Shown piece by piece: positions 7,332-18,651 of a stretch of 64,000 nucleotides of DNA (positions are counted from its first letter, which is position 1; each line of letters begins with the position of its first letter). The position numbers and the translations under genes were made by a program. The notes under the pieces are model-generated. The model did no database searches. It saw nothing but the letters and a program-made list of their open reading frames with translations, and was not told where the DNA came from. The stretch is from Ferrimonas sediminum (GTDB lineage Bacteria > Pseudomonadota > Gammaproteobacteria > Enterobacterales > Shewanellaceae), in NCBI RefSeq assembly GCF_900100175.1, contig NZ_FNEM01000002.1, forward strand, positions 62,001 to 126,000, in the 5' to 3' direction.

Positions 7332-9257
7332 TCAGGAAAGATCCAACACCGGCTGATGGGCGGTGGTCAGCCCCATCTGTGCCAACGCCTGGCCGATGAC
7401 ATTGAGGCTGTCCGGATCTTCAATGGTGGCTGGCGGCACCACGGTTTCGCCGTTGGCCAGCTTGCGCATGGTCCCCCTCAGAATCTTACCGGAGCGGGTC
7501 TTGGGCAGCTTCTCCACCACCGCCACCAGTTTAAAGGCCGCCACCGCGCCCACCTCGGCCCGGACCAGGGCCACCAGTTCGGTCTTGATACGCTCCAGAT
7601 CGGTGTCCATCCCCTGTTTCAGCACCACCAGTCCCAGTGGCAACTGTCCCTTGAGAGTGTCCTTGACGCCAATCACCGCAGCCTCGGCGACGGCCCGGTG
7701 CTGTGCCAACACCTCCTCGAACCGGCCGGTGGAGAGTCGGTGTCCGGCAACATTGATGATGTCGTCCACCCGCCCCATCACATACAGATAGCCCTCCTCA
7801 TCCATGTAGCCGGCATCGCCGGTCAGATAGTAGCCGGGGTACCGGCCCAGATAACCATCCCGGTACCGGTCATCGTTGTTCCACAGGGTCATCAAGGTAC
7901 CCGGAGGCAGCGGCAACTTGATGGTCACCGCCCCGCTTTGACCGGCAGCCACAGGCTGACCCTGCTCATCCAGCACCTCCACCTGATAGCCGGGCACCGC
8001 CAGCGCCGGCGACCCCGGTTTGATTGGCAGTGGTGCCATTCCCAGCGGATTGGCACAGATCGGCCAGCCGGTCTCGGTTTGCCACCAGTGATCCACCACC
8101 GGCACCCGTAGCATCTCCGAGGCCCAGGTCAGGGTATCCGGATCGCAGCGCTCGCCGGCCAGGAACAGTGCCTGCAGGCTACCGATGTCTACTCCTTGCA
8201 GAAGACTGGCGGTCGCATCCACCCGCTTGATGGCCCGAATCGCCGTGGGCGCGGTGAAAAATGTCTTGACCCGGTATTGCTCGATCACTCGCCAGAAGGC
8301 GCCGGCATCCGGCGTCCCCACCGGCTTGCCTTCATACAGCAGCGTGGTCGCCCGGGCCAGCAGGGGTCCATAGACGATGTAGGAGTGACCCACCACCCAG
8401 CCCACATCCGAGGCCGCCCAGAACACATCACCGGCATCAATGTTGTAGATCTGCTTCATCGACCAGGCCAGGGCCACCGCGTGGCCGCCATTGTCCCGAA
8501 CCACCCCCTTGGGTCGCCCCGTGGTGCCAGAGGTATAGAGAATGTAGAGCGGATCGCTGGCCGCCACCTCGACGCAAGGTGCCGGCTCGGCCTGCTCAAC
8601 CAGTTGCTGCCAGTCCCTGTCCCCCTGTCGCTCCAGATCCGCCGGGCACTGAGGCCGCTGGAATACCACCGCGTACTCCACCCGGTGCTCGCACAGATCC
8701 AGTGCCTTGTCCAGCAGCGGCTTATAGGGAATCACCCCTGACGGTTCAATGCCACAGGAGGCCGACAGCACCAGCTTAGGCTTGGCATCGTCGATTCGGC
8801 TGGCCAGCTCCGGCGGCGCAAATCCGCCAAACACCACCGAATGCACCGCCCCCAGACGGGCACAGGCCAGCATGGCGTAGGCGGTTTCCGGAATCATCGG
8901 CATGTAGATCACCACCCGGTCGCCCTTGCCCACCCCGAGGTTGGCCATGGCCCCGGCCAGGGTGGCCACCCGCTGCTGCAGTTGCTCGTAGCTGATCGCC
9001 TCCTCGGTACCCGTTACCGGGCTGACGTACTGAATCGCCACCTGCTGACCGTGTCCCGCCTGCACGTGGCGATCGACGGCGTTGTAGCAGGTATTGAGAC
9101 TGGCACCGGGAAACCAGCGATAGAGGGGGGCATCACGATCATCCAGCACCTGCTCCACCGGTTGCATCCATTCGATCTGAGTGGCCGCGTCAGCCCAGAA
9201 CCCCTGAGGGTTCTGCCACGCTTGCTGCTGCATCTGCTTGACCTTATTTAACGGCAT
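7332..9257 (-). CDS. prpE: Propionyl-CoA synthetase (acyl-CoA synthetase, PrpE/ACSS3 type)
   Basis: 641 residues. ATP-dependent ligation of propionate (or another short acid) to CoA through an acyl-adenylate. The ANL-superfamily motifs are present: YILYTSGTTGRPKGVV (phosphate loop), HWWQTETGWPI, the YYLTGDAGYMDEEGYLYVMGRVDD hinge region, and the C-terminal acetylatable-lysine motif PKTRSGKILR. The N-terminal ACAS domain is complete and the length fits PrpE (about 630). It is divergent from liuR with 168 bases between them, so it may share control with the liu operon. Propionyl-CoA is also an end product of isoleucine and valine breakdown. Confidence 0.88.
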   Translation of the reverse strand: MPLNKVKQMQQQAWQNPQGFWADAATQIEWMQPVEQVLDDRDAPLYRWFPGASLNTCYNAVDRHVQAGHGQQVAIQYVSPVTGTEEAISYEQLQQRVATLAGAMANLGVGKGDRVVIYMPMIPETAYAMLACARLGAVHSVVFGGFAPPELASRIDDAKPKLVLSASCGIEPSGVIPYKPLLDKALDLCEHRVEYAVVFQRPQCPADLERQGDRDWQQLVEQAEPAPCVEVAASDPLYILYTSGTTGRPKGVVRDNGGHAVALAWSMKQIYNIDAGDVFWAASDVGWVVGHSYIVYGPLLARATTLLYEGKPVGTPDAGAFWRVIEQYRVKTFFTAPTAIRAIKRVDATASLLQGVDIGSLQALFLAGERCDPDTLTWASEMLRVPVVDHWWQTETGWPICANPLGMAPLPIKPGSPALAVPGYQVEVLDEQGQPVAAGQSGAVTIKLPLPPGTLMTLWNNDDRYRDGYLGRYPGYYLTGDAGYMDEEGYLYVMGRVDDIINVAGHRLSTGRFEEVLAQHRAVAEAAVIGVKDTLKGQLPLGLVVLKQGMDTDLERIKTELVALVRAEVGAVAAFKLVAVVEKLPKTRSGKILRGTMRKLANGETVVPPATIEDPDSLNVIGQALAQMGLTTAHQPVLDLS

Positions 9258-9366
9258 AGCGCCTCCATGGTCGGGATTGACTGGGTCAGGCTTTCAGTTG
9301 TAGCAGATGACGGCCCGTGGCCCCATTCGACCATCGGCTAACTTACGCTGAGACCGCAACCCAAAC

Positions 9367-9383
9367 TTTACCTTTACGTAAAC
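9367..9383. promoter_or_regulatory. Candidate LiuR operator in the liuR-liu promoter
   Basis: TTTACCTTTACGTAAAC contains the perfect ten-base palindrome TTTACGTAAA (9373-9382). It matches the site in front of etfB (24193-24210, read on the minus strand) at 14 of 17 positions, and it resembles the LiuR motif described for gammaproteobacteria (recalled). TATATG at 9388 is a possible -10 element. Confidence 0.7.
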
Positions 9384-9425
9384 TTCCTATATGGTGACTT
9401 TAAGCTAGAAGAGACCGATATCAAG

Positions 9426-9827
9426 ATGACAGAAACTACTGACGTGACCTATTCCATCAGCGAGCTGGCTCGTGAATTTGACATCACCACCCGCAGCATC
9501 CGTTTCTACGAAGATCAGGGGCTGATCAGCCCCCGGCGCCGTGGCCAGACCCGCATCTACAGCCTGCAGGACAAAGTCCGGCTAAAGCTGATCCTGCGAG
9601 GCAAACGTCTGGGTTTCTCCCTGGCGGAAACCGGCCGGCTGTTCGATCTGTACGACGCCGACAAGAACAGCGGCACTCAACTGCACACCATGCTGGAGCT
9701 GATCGAAACCAAGAAAGCGGATCTTCAACAGCAGATGGATGACATTAAGGTGGTGATGATGGAACTCAGCTCCGCCGAACAGCAATGCAAGCAAGCACTG
9801 CAAGAGCTCACCGCCGAACTACAATAA
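9426..9827 (+). CDS. liuR: MerR-family regulator of branched-chain amino-acid degradation
   Basis: 133 residues. An N-terminal MerR winged helix-turn-helix ([20 protein letters not shown], about residues 9-28, then [10 protein letters not shown]) is followed by a long dimerisation helix (about 80-130) and no effector domain with metal-binding cysteines, as in LiuR. LiuR represses leucine/isovalerate degradation genes and responds to a pathway intermediate in Shewanella-type bacteria. It is the first gene of the liu operon, 70 bases before liuA, behind a candidate operator at 9367-9383. Divergent prpE shares the intergenic region. Confidence 0.9.
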   Translation: MTETTDVTYSISELAREFDITTRSIRFYEDQGLISPRRRGQTRIYSLQDKVRLKLILRGKRLGFSLAETGRLFDLYDADKNSGTQLHTMLELIETKKADLQQQMDDIKVVMMELSSAEQQCKQALQELTAELQ

Positions 9828-9897
9828 CAGGCGGGCTCTCTTTTGTGGCCGGAGTGCCACCAGTCTTGCTGCCCAAAAGGAACCAAGGGGAGAAGAT

Positions 9898-11067
9898 ATG
9901 AGCCTTTACCAATCCAGCTTCAATTATGGCTTGGGAGAAACACTGGAGATGCTGCGGGATTCGGTCCGGGATTTTGCCCAGGCCGAGATTGCACCGCTGG
10001 CCGCAGACATCGACCGCAACAACAGCTTTCCCAATGAGCTGTGGTCCAAAATGGGCGACATGGGACTGCTGGGAATCACCGTGGCCGAAGAGTATGGCGG
10101 CGTCAACATGGGCTACCTGGCCCACGCCATTGCCATGGAGGAGATCTCCCGGGCCAGTGCCTCGGTCGGCCTCTCCTACGGCGCCCACTCCAACCTGTGC
10201 GTGAACCAGATCCACTGCAACGGCAGCCACGAACAGAAAGCCAAATACCTGCCGAAACTGGTCAGCGGCGAACACATCGGCGCCCTGGCCATGAGCGAAC
10301 CCAATGCCGGCTCCGACGTGGTGTCCATGAAGCTCAGCGCCCGCCTCGAGGGCGATCACTACCTCCTCAATGGCACCAAAATGTGGATCACCAACGGTCC
10401 CGACGCCGATACCTACGTGATCTACGCCAAAACCGACACCAGCGCCGGCGCCAAAGGCATGACCGCCTTTATCGTCGAACGTGGCTTTGCCGGCTTCAGC
10501 CAGGCCCAGAAACTGGACAAGCTGGGCATGCGCGGCTCCAACACCTGTGAACTGGTGTTTCAGGACACTCCGGTTCCGATAGAGAACGTCCTTGGCGGAG
10601 TCGGCAATGGCGCCAAAGTACTGATGAGCGGACTGGACTACGAACGGGTAGTGCTGGCCGCCGGCCCGCTGGGGATCATGGCCGCCTGCCTGGATCAGGT
10701 GGTGCCCTACATCCATCAGCGCGAGCAGTTTGGCCAGGCCATCGGCCAGTTTCAGCTGGTGCAGGGCAAGGTCGCCGACATGTACACCCGCAGCAACGCC
10801 GCCCGCGCCTACGTCTACAGCGTCGCCCAGGCCTGCGACCGCGGCGAGACCACCCGCAAAGACGCTGCCGGAGCCATTCTCTATAGCGCCGAGTTGGCTA
10901 CCCAGCTGGCTCTGGATGCCATTCAGTTGCTCGGGGGCAACGGCTACATCAACGAGTACGCCACCGGGCGCCTGCTTCGGGATGCCAAGCTGTATGAGAT
11001 AGGTGCCGGTACCTCCGAGATTCGCCGCTTCCTGATCGGCCGTGAACTGTTTACCGAAACCGCCTAA
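9898..11067 (+). CDS. liuA: Isovaleryl-CoA dehydrogenase
   Basis: 389 residues. FAD-dependent oxidation of isovaleryl-CoA to 3-methylcrotonyl-CoA, passing electrons to electron-transfer flavoprotein (etfBA lies at 22.5-24.1 kb). Acyl-CoA dehydrogenase signatures: [17 protein letters not shown] (near 130-145), [20 protein letters not shown] near the C-terminus. The catalytic glutamate is in the position peculiar to isovaleryl-CoA dehydrogenases, [13 protein letters not shown] (Glu249), which argues for this substrate rather than butyryl-CoA. The start has a good upstream site (AAGGGGAGAAGAT). Confidence 0.95.
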   Translation: MSLYQSSFNYGLGETLEMLRDSVRDFAQAEIAPLAADIDRNNSFPNELWSKMGDMGLLGITVAEEYGGVNMGYLAHAIAMEEISRASASVGLSYGAHSNLCVNQIHCNGSHEQKAKYLPKLVSGEHIGALAMSEPNAGSDVVSMKLSARLEGDHYLLNGTKMWITNGPDADTYVIYAKTDTSAGAKGMTAFIVERGFAGFSQAQKLDKLGMRGSNTCELVFQDTPVPIENVLGGVGNGAKVLMSGLDYERVVLAAGPLGIMAACLDQVVPYIHQREQFGQAIGQFQLVQGKVADMYTRSNAARAYVYSVAQACDRGETTRKDAAGAILYSAELATQLALDAIQLLGGNGYINEYATGRLLRDAKLYEIGAGTSEIRRFLIGRELFTETA

Positions 11068-11114
11068 CGCACGCTCAGGCGGGGCCCGCCCCGCCCGTTA
11101 AAGGACTGACAACC

Positions 11115-12722
11115 GTGACCATACTCCGTTCCAGCATTAACCGGCAGGAGCCGGGCTTTATGGCCCGGCGCGATGCCATGGCCGACTTGGTGGCCGACCT
11201 GACCGCCACACTCGACGCCATCGTTCCCGGCGGCAACGACCGGGCCCGCAGCAAACACCTGGCCCAGGGTAAACTGCTGCCACGGCAGCGGGTCGAGCTG
11301 CTGCTCGATCCCGGCGCCCCGTTCCTGGAGCTCAGCCAGCTGGCCGCCCACCAATGCTACGACGACGTCGTGCCCGCCGCCGGCGTCATTGCCGGCATCG
11401 GCCGGGTCAGCGGCATCGAATGCATGATCGTCGCCAACGACGCCACCGTAAAAGGAGGCACCTACTACCCGCTGACGGTAAAAAAACACCTTCGGGCACA
11501 GGAGATTGCCGAGAAATGCCATCTGCCCTGCATCTACCTGGTGGAATCCGGCGGCGCCTTCCTGCCGCGACAGGATGAGGTGTTCCCGGACAAAGACCAC
11601 TTTGGCCGCATCTTCTTTAATCAGGCCAACATGTCTGCCAAGGGGATTCCACAGATCGCCGTGGTACTGGGCCTGTGTACCGCCGGTGGCGCCTACATGC
11701 CGGCCATGGCGGATGAGTCGATCATCGTCAAGGAACAGGGCACCATCTTCCTCGGTGGACCGCCACTGGTCAAAGCCGCCACCGGCGAAGAGGTCAGCGC
11801 CGAAGAGCTGGGCGGCGGCGCCGTCCACACCCAGATCTCCGGAGTGGCTGACCACCTGGCCGATAACGACGAGCACGCCCTGCAGCTGGCCCGCCAGGCG
11901 GTGGCCCGCCTTAATCACCACCGCGCGCAGCCGCTGGTGGACGCCGATATTCGCCCGCCCCGCTATCCCGCCGACGACCTGTACGGCATCGTCGGCAGTA
12001 ACTTGAAGCAGCCGTTCGAGGTACGCGAAGTGATCGCCCGGCTGGTGGACGACTCCGATTTCGACGAATTTAAAGCCGGTTACGGCGCCACCCTGGTGTG
12101 CGGTTTTGCCCGCTTCTATGGCCAGCCGGTGGGAATTTTGGCCAACAACGGCATCCTGTTCTCGGAATCGGCGCTCAAAGGCGCCCACTTCATTGAGCTG
12201 TGCTGCCAGCGCAACATCCCGTTGCTGTTTCTGCAGAACATCACCGGCTTCATGGTGGGCAAAAAATACGAACACGAAGGCATTGCCAAGCACGGCGCCA
12301 AGCTGGTGACCGCCGTCTCCTGCGCTCGGGTACCGAAGTTTACCGTGGTGATCGGCGGCAGTTATGGTGCCGGTAACTATGGCATGTGCGGCCGCGCCTA
12401 CGACCCGACCATGATGTGGATGTGGCCCAACTCCCGCATTTCGGTGATGGGCGGCGAGCAGGCGGCCAACGTGCTGGCCCAGGTCAAAACCGACGCCCTG
12501 GCCCGCAAAGGCCAGAGCTGGAGTGAAGATGAGCAGCAGAGGTTCAAACACCCCATCGTCGAGCAGTATGAACAGCAGGGGCACCCCTATTACGCCAGCG
12601 CCCGGCTGTGGGACGACGGCATCATCGACCCAGCCCAAACCCGCGAGGTGGTGGGGCTGGCCCTGACTGCGGCGATGAATGCGCCCACCGAAGCGACCCG
12701 CTTCGGCGTCTTCCGCATGTAA
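11115..12722 (+). CDS. liuB: 3-Methylcrotonyl-CoA carboxylase, carboxyltransferase (beta) subunit
   Basis: 535 residues, with a GTG start preceded by AAAGGA. It transfers CO2 from carboxybiotin on LiuD to 3-methylcrotonyl-CoA to form 3-methylglutaconyl-CoA. Both crotonase-like carboxyltransferase halves are present. The N-terminal half contains [18 protein letters not shown] and [15 protein letters not shown]; the C-terminal half contains [20 protein letters not shown] and [20 protein letters not shown]. Length equals the MCC beta family. It lies between liuA and liuC in the leucine order. Confidence 0.96.
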   Translation: MTILRSSINRQEPGFMARRDAMADLVADLTATLDAIVPGGNDRARSKHLAQGKLLPRQRVELLLDPGAPFLELSQLAAHQCYDDVVPAAGVIAGIGRVSGIECMIVANDATVKGGTYYPLTVKKHLRAQEIAEKCHLPCIYLVESGGAFLPRQDEVFPDKDHFGRIFFNQANMSAKGIPQIAVVLGLCTAGGAYMPAMADESIIVKEQGTIFLGGPPLVKAATGEEVSAEELGGGAVHTQISGVADHLADNDEHALQLARQAVARLNHHRAQPLVDADIRPPRYPADDLYGIVGSNLKQPFEVREVIARLVDDSDFDEFKAGYGATLVCGFARFYGQPVGILANNGILFSESALKGAHFIELCCQRNIPLLFLQNITGFMVGKKYEHEGIAKHGAKLVTAVSCARVPKFTVVIGGSYGAGNYGMCGRAYDPTMMWMWPNSRISVMGGEQAANVLAQVKTDALARKGQSWSEDEQQRFKHPIVEQYEQQGHPYYASARLWDDGIIDPAQTREVVGLALTAAMNAPTEATRFGVFRM

Positions 12723-12732
12723 GGAGAATGAA

Positions 12733-13515
12733 ATGACCTTTCAATTCATTACCCTGACCCAGAGCGACGGCGTTGCCCGCCTGACCCTGAACCGGCCGGA
12801 CAAGCACAATGCCTTCGGCGACACCATGATTGGTGAAATCAATCAGGCGCTGGCCGAGCTGACCCGCCAGCCGCCCACCCTGCTGGTGCTGGCCGCCAAC
12901 GGCAAGCACTTCTCCGCCGGCGCCGACCTGGCGTGGATGAAAAGCCAGGCGGCCATGGATCAGGCCAGTAACCTCAGCGACGCCCGTGAACTGGCCAGAC
13001 TGATGCATACCCTGGATCGCTTTCCGGCACCGACCCTGGCACTGGTTGACGGGGCCGCCTTCGGTGGCGCCCTCGGCCTTATCGCCTGCTGCGACATCGC
13101 CCTGGCCAGTCCCCGAGCCCGCTTCTGCCTGTCGGAGGTCAAGCTCGGGCTGATCCCGGCGGTGATCAGCCCGTTCGTGGCCCGGGCCATTGGCCAGCGT
13201 CAGTCGCGGCGCTACATGTTGTCCGCCGAAACCTTCGATGCCAACACCGCCCGGCAGATCGGGCTGGTGCATGAGGTGTGTGAAGAGTTGACCAGCAGCA
13301 GCGAGCACCTGATCGCCACCCTGACCGGCAACGGCCCCAAGGCGATGCAAGCCTGTAAGTCCCTGCTGCACACCATAGAGCAGCACCCTTTTGACGACGC
13401 GTTGCTGTCATTGACCGCCGACGCCATTGCCCAAATCCGGGTGTCCCCGGAAGGCCAGGAAGGCCTGCAGGCGTTTTTCGACAAGCGCCCGCCCCTCTGG
13501 CAAGGAGAATCCTAA
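12733..13515 (+). CDS. liuC: 3-Methylglutaconyl-CoA hydratase
   Basis: 260 residues. Enoyl-CoA hydratase/isomerase fold; hydrates 3-methylglutaconyl-CoA to HMG-CoA. The frame is open from 12679, but the ATG at 12733 follows AAGGAGAATGAA, an ideal ribosome-binding site, and gives the expected N-terminus. Visible features: the oxyanion-hole block HFSAGADLAWM, the second loop DGAAFGGALGLIACCDIALA, and the catalytic Glu in FCLSEVKLGLIPAVISPFV, which resembles the AUH subgroup. Its stop overlaps the liuD start (TAATG), indicating translational coupling. Confidence 0.93.
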   Translation: MTFQFITLTQSDGVARLTLNRPDKHNAFGDTMIGEINQALAELTRQPPTLLVLAANGKHFSAGADLAWMKSQAAMDQASNLSDARELARLMHTLDRFPAPTLALVDGAAFGGALGLIACCDIALASPRARFCLSEVKLGLIPAVISPFVARAIGQRQSRRYMLSAETFDANTARQIGLVHEVCEELTSSSEHLIATLTGNGPKAMQACKSLLHTIEQHPFDDALLSLTADAIAQIRVSPEGQEGLQAFFDKRPPLWQGES

Positions 13516-15470
13516 TGTTAACCAAGGTCCTGATCGCCAACCGCGGCGAGATCGCCTGCCGCATCATTCGAACCTGCCAGGCTCTGGGCATCCGCACCGT
13601 CGCCGTCTACTCCGACGCCGACCGCAACGCCCAGCATGTCAAGATGGCCGATGAGGCGTTTCTGCTCGGCCCGGCGGCGGCCACCGAGTCTTACCTGCTG
13701 GGCGACAAGATTGTCGCCCTCGCCAACCTGGCGGGCGTCGATGGCATTCACCCCGGCTACGGCTTCCTGTCCGAGAACCCGGGGTTTGCCCGCGCCTGCG
13801 CCGACGCCGGCATCGCCTTTATCGGCCCCAATACCGAGGCCATCGAGCAGATGGGCTCCAAAAGCGCCGCCAAGGTGATCATGGAGCGGGCCGGTGTGCC
13901 GATGCTGCCGGGTTACCATGGTGACGACCAGAGTGATCAGAGGCTGATCGCAGAGGCAACCAAAATCGGCTATCCGCTGCTGGTCAAGGCCGCCTTCGGC
14001 GGCGGCGGCAAAGGGATGCGCATCGTCGAACAGGCCGATCAGCTGACCGCCGCCCTGGCCACCGCCCGCCGTGAAGCCCAAAGCGCCTTTGGCAATGACA
14101 TGCTGCTGCTGGAGCGCTTCCTGGCATCGCCGAGGCACGTGGAGGTACAGGTGTTTGCCGATGGCCACGGCCACTGCGTCTACCTGTCGGACCGGGACTG
14201 CTCCATTCAGCGGCGCCACCAGAAAGTGGTGGAAGAGGCGCCGGCCCCCGGGCTGTCCGATGCCCTGCGCCGGCAGATGGGTGAGGCCGCTGTGAAAGCC
14301 GCCGAGGCCATCGACTACCTGGGTGCCGGCACGGTGGAGTTCCTACTCGACAACCAGGGGCGTTTCTACTTCATGGAGATGAACACCCGCCTGCAGGTGG
14401 AACACCCGGTGACGGAGATGGTCACCGGCCAGGATCTGGTGCACTGGCAGTTGCTGGTGGCATCGGGCCAACCGCTACCGCTGACCCAGCAGCAGATTGA
14501 GATTCGAGGCCACAGTCTGGAGGTTCGACTCTATGCCGAGGATCCGCAGCGGGAATTTCTTCCGGCCACCGGCACCCTGACCCGGTTTGCGGTGCCGGAC
14601 GCACTGCGTTTGGACAGCGGGGTGGTGGAGGGCGACGAGATCAGCCCTCACTATGACCCGATGATCGCCAAGCTGATCACCTTCGGCGACACCCGCACCC
14701 AGGCGATTCAGCAGATGAGCCGCGGCCTGCAGCAAACCCAGGTAGCCGGAGTGATCAGCAACCTGGCGTTTCTGGGACGCATCATCAACCATCCCCAGTT
14801 TCAGGCGGCCGACCTCGACACCCGCTTTATCGATACCCACTACGCTCAGTTGACCGGTGCCGATGATCTGCGCCACGTGGCGGCCATCGCCGCGGCACTG
14901 GTGATCGGTCAGCCCGGCTGCCGCCGCACTCCCTGGCACTCCGCTGCCGGCTTCAGGCTCAACCAGAGCCCGGTAATGCACCATCACCTCGAGGACGATC
15001 ACGGCGAACGCTACCCACTGCTGATCAAAGGCCACTGGCCGGCATTGACCGTTCAGCTCAACGACGTCGAGTACCAGGCGGTCATCGGCATCGATGACGG
15101 TCAACTGAGTCTGGAGCTGGACGGCCACCTGTGCCACTGGCCGTTTCAGCGCTGCGGCGAGTCGGTGACCCTGTTCCTGCCACAAGGCCCGCTGAGGTTC
15201 GATGCCGTCAGTCATCAGGGCAGTGACGGCGAAGACAGCGGTGAAGACGCCTTGAAAGCCCCCATGAACGGTACCGTAGTCACCCTGCTGTGCGAGCTGG
15301 AGCAAACCGTCGAGGCCGGTCAGCCGCTGCTGGTGATGGAAGCGATGAAGATGGAATACACCATCACCGCCCCCTACGCCGGCCAGGTACTGGCACTGCC
15401 CTATGGGCCGGGACAACAGGTGAATGACGGCACTGCCCTGGTGACACTGGAAGCCCTGGAGGAGTCATGA
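13515..15470 (+). CDS. liuD: 3-Methylcrotonyl-CoA carboxylase, biotin-carboxylase (alpha) subunit
   Basis: 651 residues. ATP-dependent carboxylation of its own biotin. An N-terminal biotin carboxylase domain (about 1-445) has the GGGGKGMR glycine loop and the [13 protein letters not shown] active-site motif. A linker follows, then a C-terminal biotinyl domain with the attachment motif VMEAMKME (Lys612). Start ATG overlaps the liuC stop and its own stop overlaps liuE (ATGA), so liuC-D-E-aacS form a tightly coupled block. MCC alpha is separated from acetyl- and propionyl-CoA carboxylases here mainly by operon context. Confidence 0.95.
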   Translation: MLTKVLIANRGEIACRIIRTCQALGIRTVAVYSDADRNAQHVKMADEAFLLGPAAATESYLLGDKIVALANLAGVDGIHPGYGFLSENPGFARACADAGIAFIGPNTEAIEQMGSKSAAKVIMERAGVPMLPGYHGDDQSDQRLIAEATKIGYPLLVKAAFGGGGKGMRIVEQADQLTAALATARREAQSAFGNDMLLLERFLASPRHVEVQVFADGHGHCVYLSDRDCSIQRRHQKVVEEAPAPGLSDALRRQMGEAAVKAAEAIDYLGAGTVEFLLDNQGRFYFMEMNTRLQVEHPVTEMVTGQDLVHWQLLVASGQPLPLTQQQIEIRGHSLEVRLYAEDPQREFLPATGTLTRFAVPDALRLDSGVVEGDEISPHYDPMIAKLITFGDTRTQAIQQMSRGLQQTQVAGVISNLAFLGRIINHPQFQAADLDTRFIDTHYAQLTGADDLRHVAAIAAALVIGQPGCRRTPWHSAAGFRLNQSPVMHHHLEDDHGERYPLLIKGHWPALTVQLNDVEYQAVIGIDDGQLSLELDGHLCHWPFQRCGESVTLFLPQGPLRFDAVSHQGSDGEDSGEDALKAPMNGTVVTLLCELEQTVEAGQPLLVMEAMKMEYTITAPYAGQVLALPYGPGQQVNDGTALVTLEALEES

Positions 15471-16372
15471 GCCAAGCCACCATCGTCGAAGTCGGGCCCC
15501 GGGATGGCCTGCAGAATGAAACCAGCGTCACCCTGGCACAGCGCATCGCCCTGGTCGATGCCCTGTCCGGTACCGGCCTCAGCCAGATAGAAGCCGGCAG
15601 TTTTGTCTCCCCTAAGTGGGTACCTCAGATGGCCGACGCCGATCAGCTGTTTGCCCGGATCCAGCGGCGCCCCGGGGTTCGCTACAGCGCCCTGACCCCA
15701 AACCTTAAAGGGTTTGACGCGGCGCAGCAGGCGGGCGTAGACGGCGTGGCAGTGTTTGGTGCTGCCTCGGAGAGCTTCAGCCAACGCAACATCAACTGCT
15801 CCGTGACCGAGTCGCTGCTACGCTTCGAGCCGGTGTTTGCCGCTGCCCGCGCCGCCGGACTGCCGGTCCGCGGCTACGTCTCCTGCGTGCTGGGGTGCCC
15901 CTACGAGGGCGACATCGACGTCGCCAAGGTGGCCGACGTAGCCGAGTCGCTCTACCAGATGGGCTGCTACGAGATCTCCTTGGGCGACACCATCGGCGTC
16001 GGCACTCCGGCCAAAGCCAAAGCCATGGTGAAGGCAGTGGCCGAACGGGTACCACCGTCGGCTCTGGCACTGCATTTCCATGACACCTACGGCCAGGCCC
16101 TGGCCAACGTCCTTGCCTGCCTGGATCTCGGCATCACCACCTTCGACAGCGCCGTAGCGGGGCTGGGCGGTTGCCCCTATGCCAAAGGCGCCAGCGGCAA
16201 CCTGGCCACCGAGGATCTCCTCTACATGCTGCACGGACTCGGCATGGACACCGGCGTTAACCTGGGTGCGGTCATTGCCGCCGGTGCCACCATCTGCCGC
16301 CAATTGAACAAGGTCCCCTCCAGCAAGGTCGCCCAGGCCTGGCTCGCCAACCATGAGGAGCAACCGGTATGA
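15467..16372 (+). CDS. liuE: Hydroxymethylglutaryl-CoA lyase
   Basis: 301 residues. Cleaves HMG-CoA to acetyl-CoA and acetoacetate, ending the leucine pathway. A DRE-TIM metallolyase: GPRDGLQNE near the N-terminus (metal and substrate Arg/Asp), [13 protein letters not shown], and the HMG-CoA lyase signature [20 protein letters not shown] with the active-site cysteine (about residue 230). It overlaps liuD by four bases at its start and aacS by four at its end. Confidence 0.96.
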   Translation: MSQATIVEVGPRDGLQNETSVTLAQRIALVDALSGTGLSQIEAGSFVSPKWVPQMADADQLFARIQRRPGVRYSALTPNLKGFDAAQQAGVDGVAVFGAASESFSQRNINCSVTESLLRFEPVFAAARAAGLPVRGYVSCVLGCPYEGDIDVAKVADVAESLYQMGCYEISLGDTIGVGTPAKAKAMVKAVAERVPPSALALHFHDTYGQALANVLACLDLGITTFDSAVAGLGGCPYAKGASGNLATEDLLYMLHGLGMDTGVNLGAVIAAGATICRQLNKVPSSKVAQAWLANHEEQPV

Positions 16373-18318
16373 GCACCGCAACCCCAATCTGGCAACCCAG
16401 CCAGAGCCAAATCGATGCCAGCCAGATGGAACGGTTTCGCCACTACGTCAATGACAGCCTGGCGCTGACCCTGAGCGATTACGAGCAGTTGCATCGCTGG
16501 AGTACCGACCACCCGGATCAGTTCTGGCAGACGTTCTGGCAGTTCGCCGAGGTGATCGGCACCCCAGGGCAACGCCTGCTGCTAAACGGTGATAAGATGC
16601 CGGGCGCCCGCTTTTTCCCGGACGCCCGGCTCAATTTTACCGAAAACCTACTCCGCTACCGGGACGACCGCATCGCCCTGGTGTTTCGCGACGAGGCCGC
16701 CAACCGGGTCGCCCTGTCCTACAACGAGCTGTATCACGAAGTGGCCCGTCTGGCCCACCACCTGCGCCATCTGGGCGTGGTAGCCGGCGACCGGGTGGCC
16801 GCCTTTATGCCCAACCGCATCGAAACTGTGGTCACCATGCTGGCCGCTGCCAGTCTGGGCGCCACCTTCAGCTCCTGTTCACCAGACTTCGGCTTCAACG
16901 GCGTCCTCGACCGCTTCGGTCAGATTCAACCCAAGGTGCTGGTGGCCGCCAATGGCTACCGCTACAACGGCAAGGTCATCGACTGCAGCGATAAGATCGC
17001 CCAGATCGCCGACGCCATCGATTCGCTGCAACAGGTGGTGGTGGTTCCGGCCTTTGATGCGGTTGCCCAGGTTCACCACTCACTGGCCATTGGCTGGCAA
17101 CAGGCCCTGGATAACCCGGCCCGAAGCCTCTCATTTACCCCGCTGCCGTTTGACCACCCCCTGTACGTGTTGTACTCCTCCGGCACCACCGGCCAACCCA
17201 AATGCATCGTCCACGGTGCCGGCGGCACCCTGTTACAGCACCTCAAGGAGCTGCGGCTGCATACCGACATTCAGCGCCACGATGTGCTGTTCTATTTCAC
17301 CACCTGTGGCTGGATGATGTGGAACTGGCTGGTCTCCGGATTGGCCACCGGCGCCACCCTGGTGCTGTATGATGGCAGCCCGTTTGCCCCCGGCCCCGAG
17401 GTGCTGTGGCAGCTGGCCGAGCAGGAGGAGGTATCGGTATTCGGAACCAGCGCCAAGTACATCGCCGCCTTGGAGAAAGCCGGCTACCGGCCTGCGGAAC
17501 ACCATCGCCTTGCCCAGATCAAGGGGCTGCTGTCCACCGGATCGCCCCTGGCCCACGAAGGCTTTGATTTTGTGTATCGACACATCAATCCGGATCTGTG
17601 CCTGAGTTCGATCTCCGGTGGCACCGACATCGTCTCCTGCTTTGCCCTGGGCAACCCCATTAAGCCGGTCTACCGCGGCCAGTTGCAATGCCCCGGACTG
17701 GGAATGAAGGTGGAGGTCTTTAACGAACAGGGCCAGCCGTTGCAACAACAAAAAGGAGAGCTGGTGTGTACCGCCCCCTTCGTGTCCATGCCCATCGGCT
17801 TCTGGGGCGATGACGACGGCAGCAAATACCACAACGCCTATTTTGACCGCTTCGACAACGTCTGGGCTCATGGTGACTACGCCGAAACCACCGCCGAAGG
17901 CGGGCTGATCATCCATGGCCGCAGCGATGCGGTACTCAACCCGGGCGGGGTGCGGATCGGCACCGCCGAGATCTACCGTCAGGTCGAAAAGGTGACGGCG
18001 GTGCAGGAGAGCCTGGCGATCGGTCAACAGTGGCAGGATGACGTGCGAGTGGTGCTGTTCGTGGTACTGAAACCCGGTAGTGAGCTGACCGAAGCGCTGC
18101 GTCAGCAGATTCGCACCACCATTCGCGCCAACACCACGCCGAGACACGTACCGGCCAAAATCATTCAGGTCCAGGATCTGCCAAAAACCCTGTCCGGCAA
18201 ACTGGTGGAACTGGCGGTGAGAAAAGTGATTCACGGTCAGGCCGTCACCAATACCGATGCACTGGCCAACCCTGAATCTTTGCAACAATTTGAGCACCTG
18301 CCAGATCTCCAGTGTTAA
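16369..18318 (+). CDS. aacS: Acetoacetyl-CoA synthetase
   Basis: 649 residues. Activates acetoacetate with ATP and CoA, so the acetoacetate released by LiuE can be thiolysed to acetyl-CoA. Adenylate-forming motifs [20 protein letters not shown] and the C-terminal [16 protein letters not shown] are visible, with an N-terminal ACAS domain ([20 protein letters not shown]). It is the last gene of the liu operon, overlapping liuE by ATGA. It replaces the two-subunit CoA transferase (atoDA) that some relatives use at this step. A terminator follows directly. Confidence 0.94.
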   Translation: MSTATPIWQPSQSQIDASQMERFRHYVNDSLALTLSDYEQLHRWSTDHPDQFWQTFWQFAEVIGTPGQRLLLNGDKMPGARFFPDARLNFTENLLRYRDDRIALVFRDEAANRVALSYNELYHEVARLAHHLRHLGVVAGDRVAAFMPNRIETVVTMLAAASLGATFSSCSPDFGFNGVLDRFGQIQPKVLVAANGYRYNGKVIDCSDKIAQIADAIDSLQQVVVVPAFDAVAQVHHSLAIGWQQALDNPARSLSFTPLPFDHPLYVLYSSGTTGQPKCIVHGAGGTLLQHLKELRLHTDIQRHDVLFYFTTCGWMMWNWLVSGLATGATLVLYDGSPFAPGPEVLWQLAEQEEVSVFGTSAKYIAALEKAGYRPAEHHRLAQIKGLLSTGSPLAHEGFDFVYRHINPDLCLSSISGGTDIVSCFALGNPIKPVYRGQLQCPGLGMKVEVFNEQGQPLQQQKGELVCTAPFVSMPIGFWGDDDGSKYHNAYFDRFDNVWAHGDYAETTAEGGLIIHGRSDAVLNPGGVRIGTAEIYRQVEKVTAVQESLAIGQQWQDDVRVVLFVVLKPGSELTEALRQQIRTTIRANTTPRHVPAKIIQVQDLPKTLSGKLVELAVRKVIHGQAVTNTDALANPESLQQFEHLPDLQC

Positions 18319-18321
18319 CGC

Positions 18322-18369
18322 AAAAAATCCAGTCACAACCGTATTTTCACATATGTGGCTGGATTTTTA
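18322..18369 (+). terminator. Terminator of the liu operon
   Basis: AAAAATCCAG-TCACA pairs with TGTG-GCTGGATTTTT around a 16-base loop, starting four bases after the aacS stop. The loop is large but the T-run is good. Confidence 0.75.
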
Positions 18370-18651
18370 CCCTCTTTTTCAGCATCTTAGACTTTAAAAA
18401 ACCTCCAAATTGCTCGGTAAAAGCGAGCAATCCAACCATTACTTAAAACGCGATATTAATAAAAAAACCTTATAAAGCCCCTCTTAAATCAAACAGTTAG
18501 ACCATCGAAGAAAAAGTGTGAACTGCCACCTAAGCCCCACTATTGCACCTACTCGCTCATGCATGTTAGATTCCGCGGCCAGATGAATGTCTAAAACTTG
18601 ACTAAGATTTATTAATATAATGAATTTAGTCAGCGTAAGTTGGAAAGTACT
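18370..18651. other. AT-rich intergenic region with a perfect 8-bp hairpin
   Basis: 282 bases between the liu terminator and the LysR gene, markedly AT-rich for this genome. It contains the inverted repeat ATTGCTCG (18409-18416), seven-base loop, CGAGCAAT (18424-18431), which lacks a T-run on the plus strand. An AT palindrome ATTAATATAAT lies near 18610-18621, where a LysR-type protein could bind its own promoter. No coding frame is seen. Confidence 0.5.

Noticed and set aside
11064-12638. 524-codon minus-strand frame
   Set aside because: Antisense shadow of liuB in a very GC-rich stretch.
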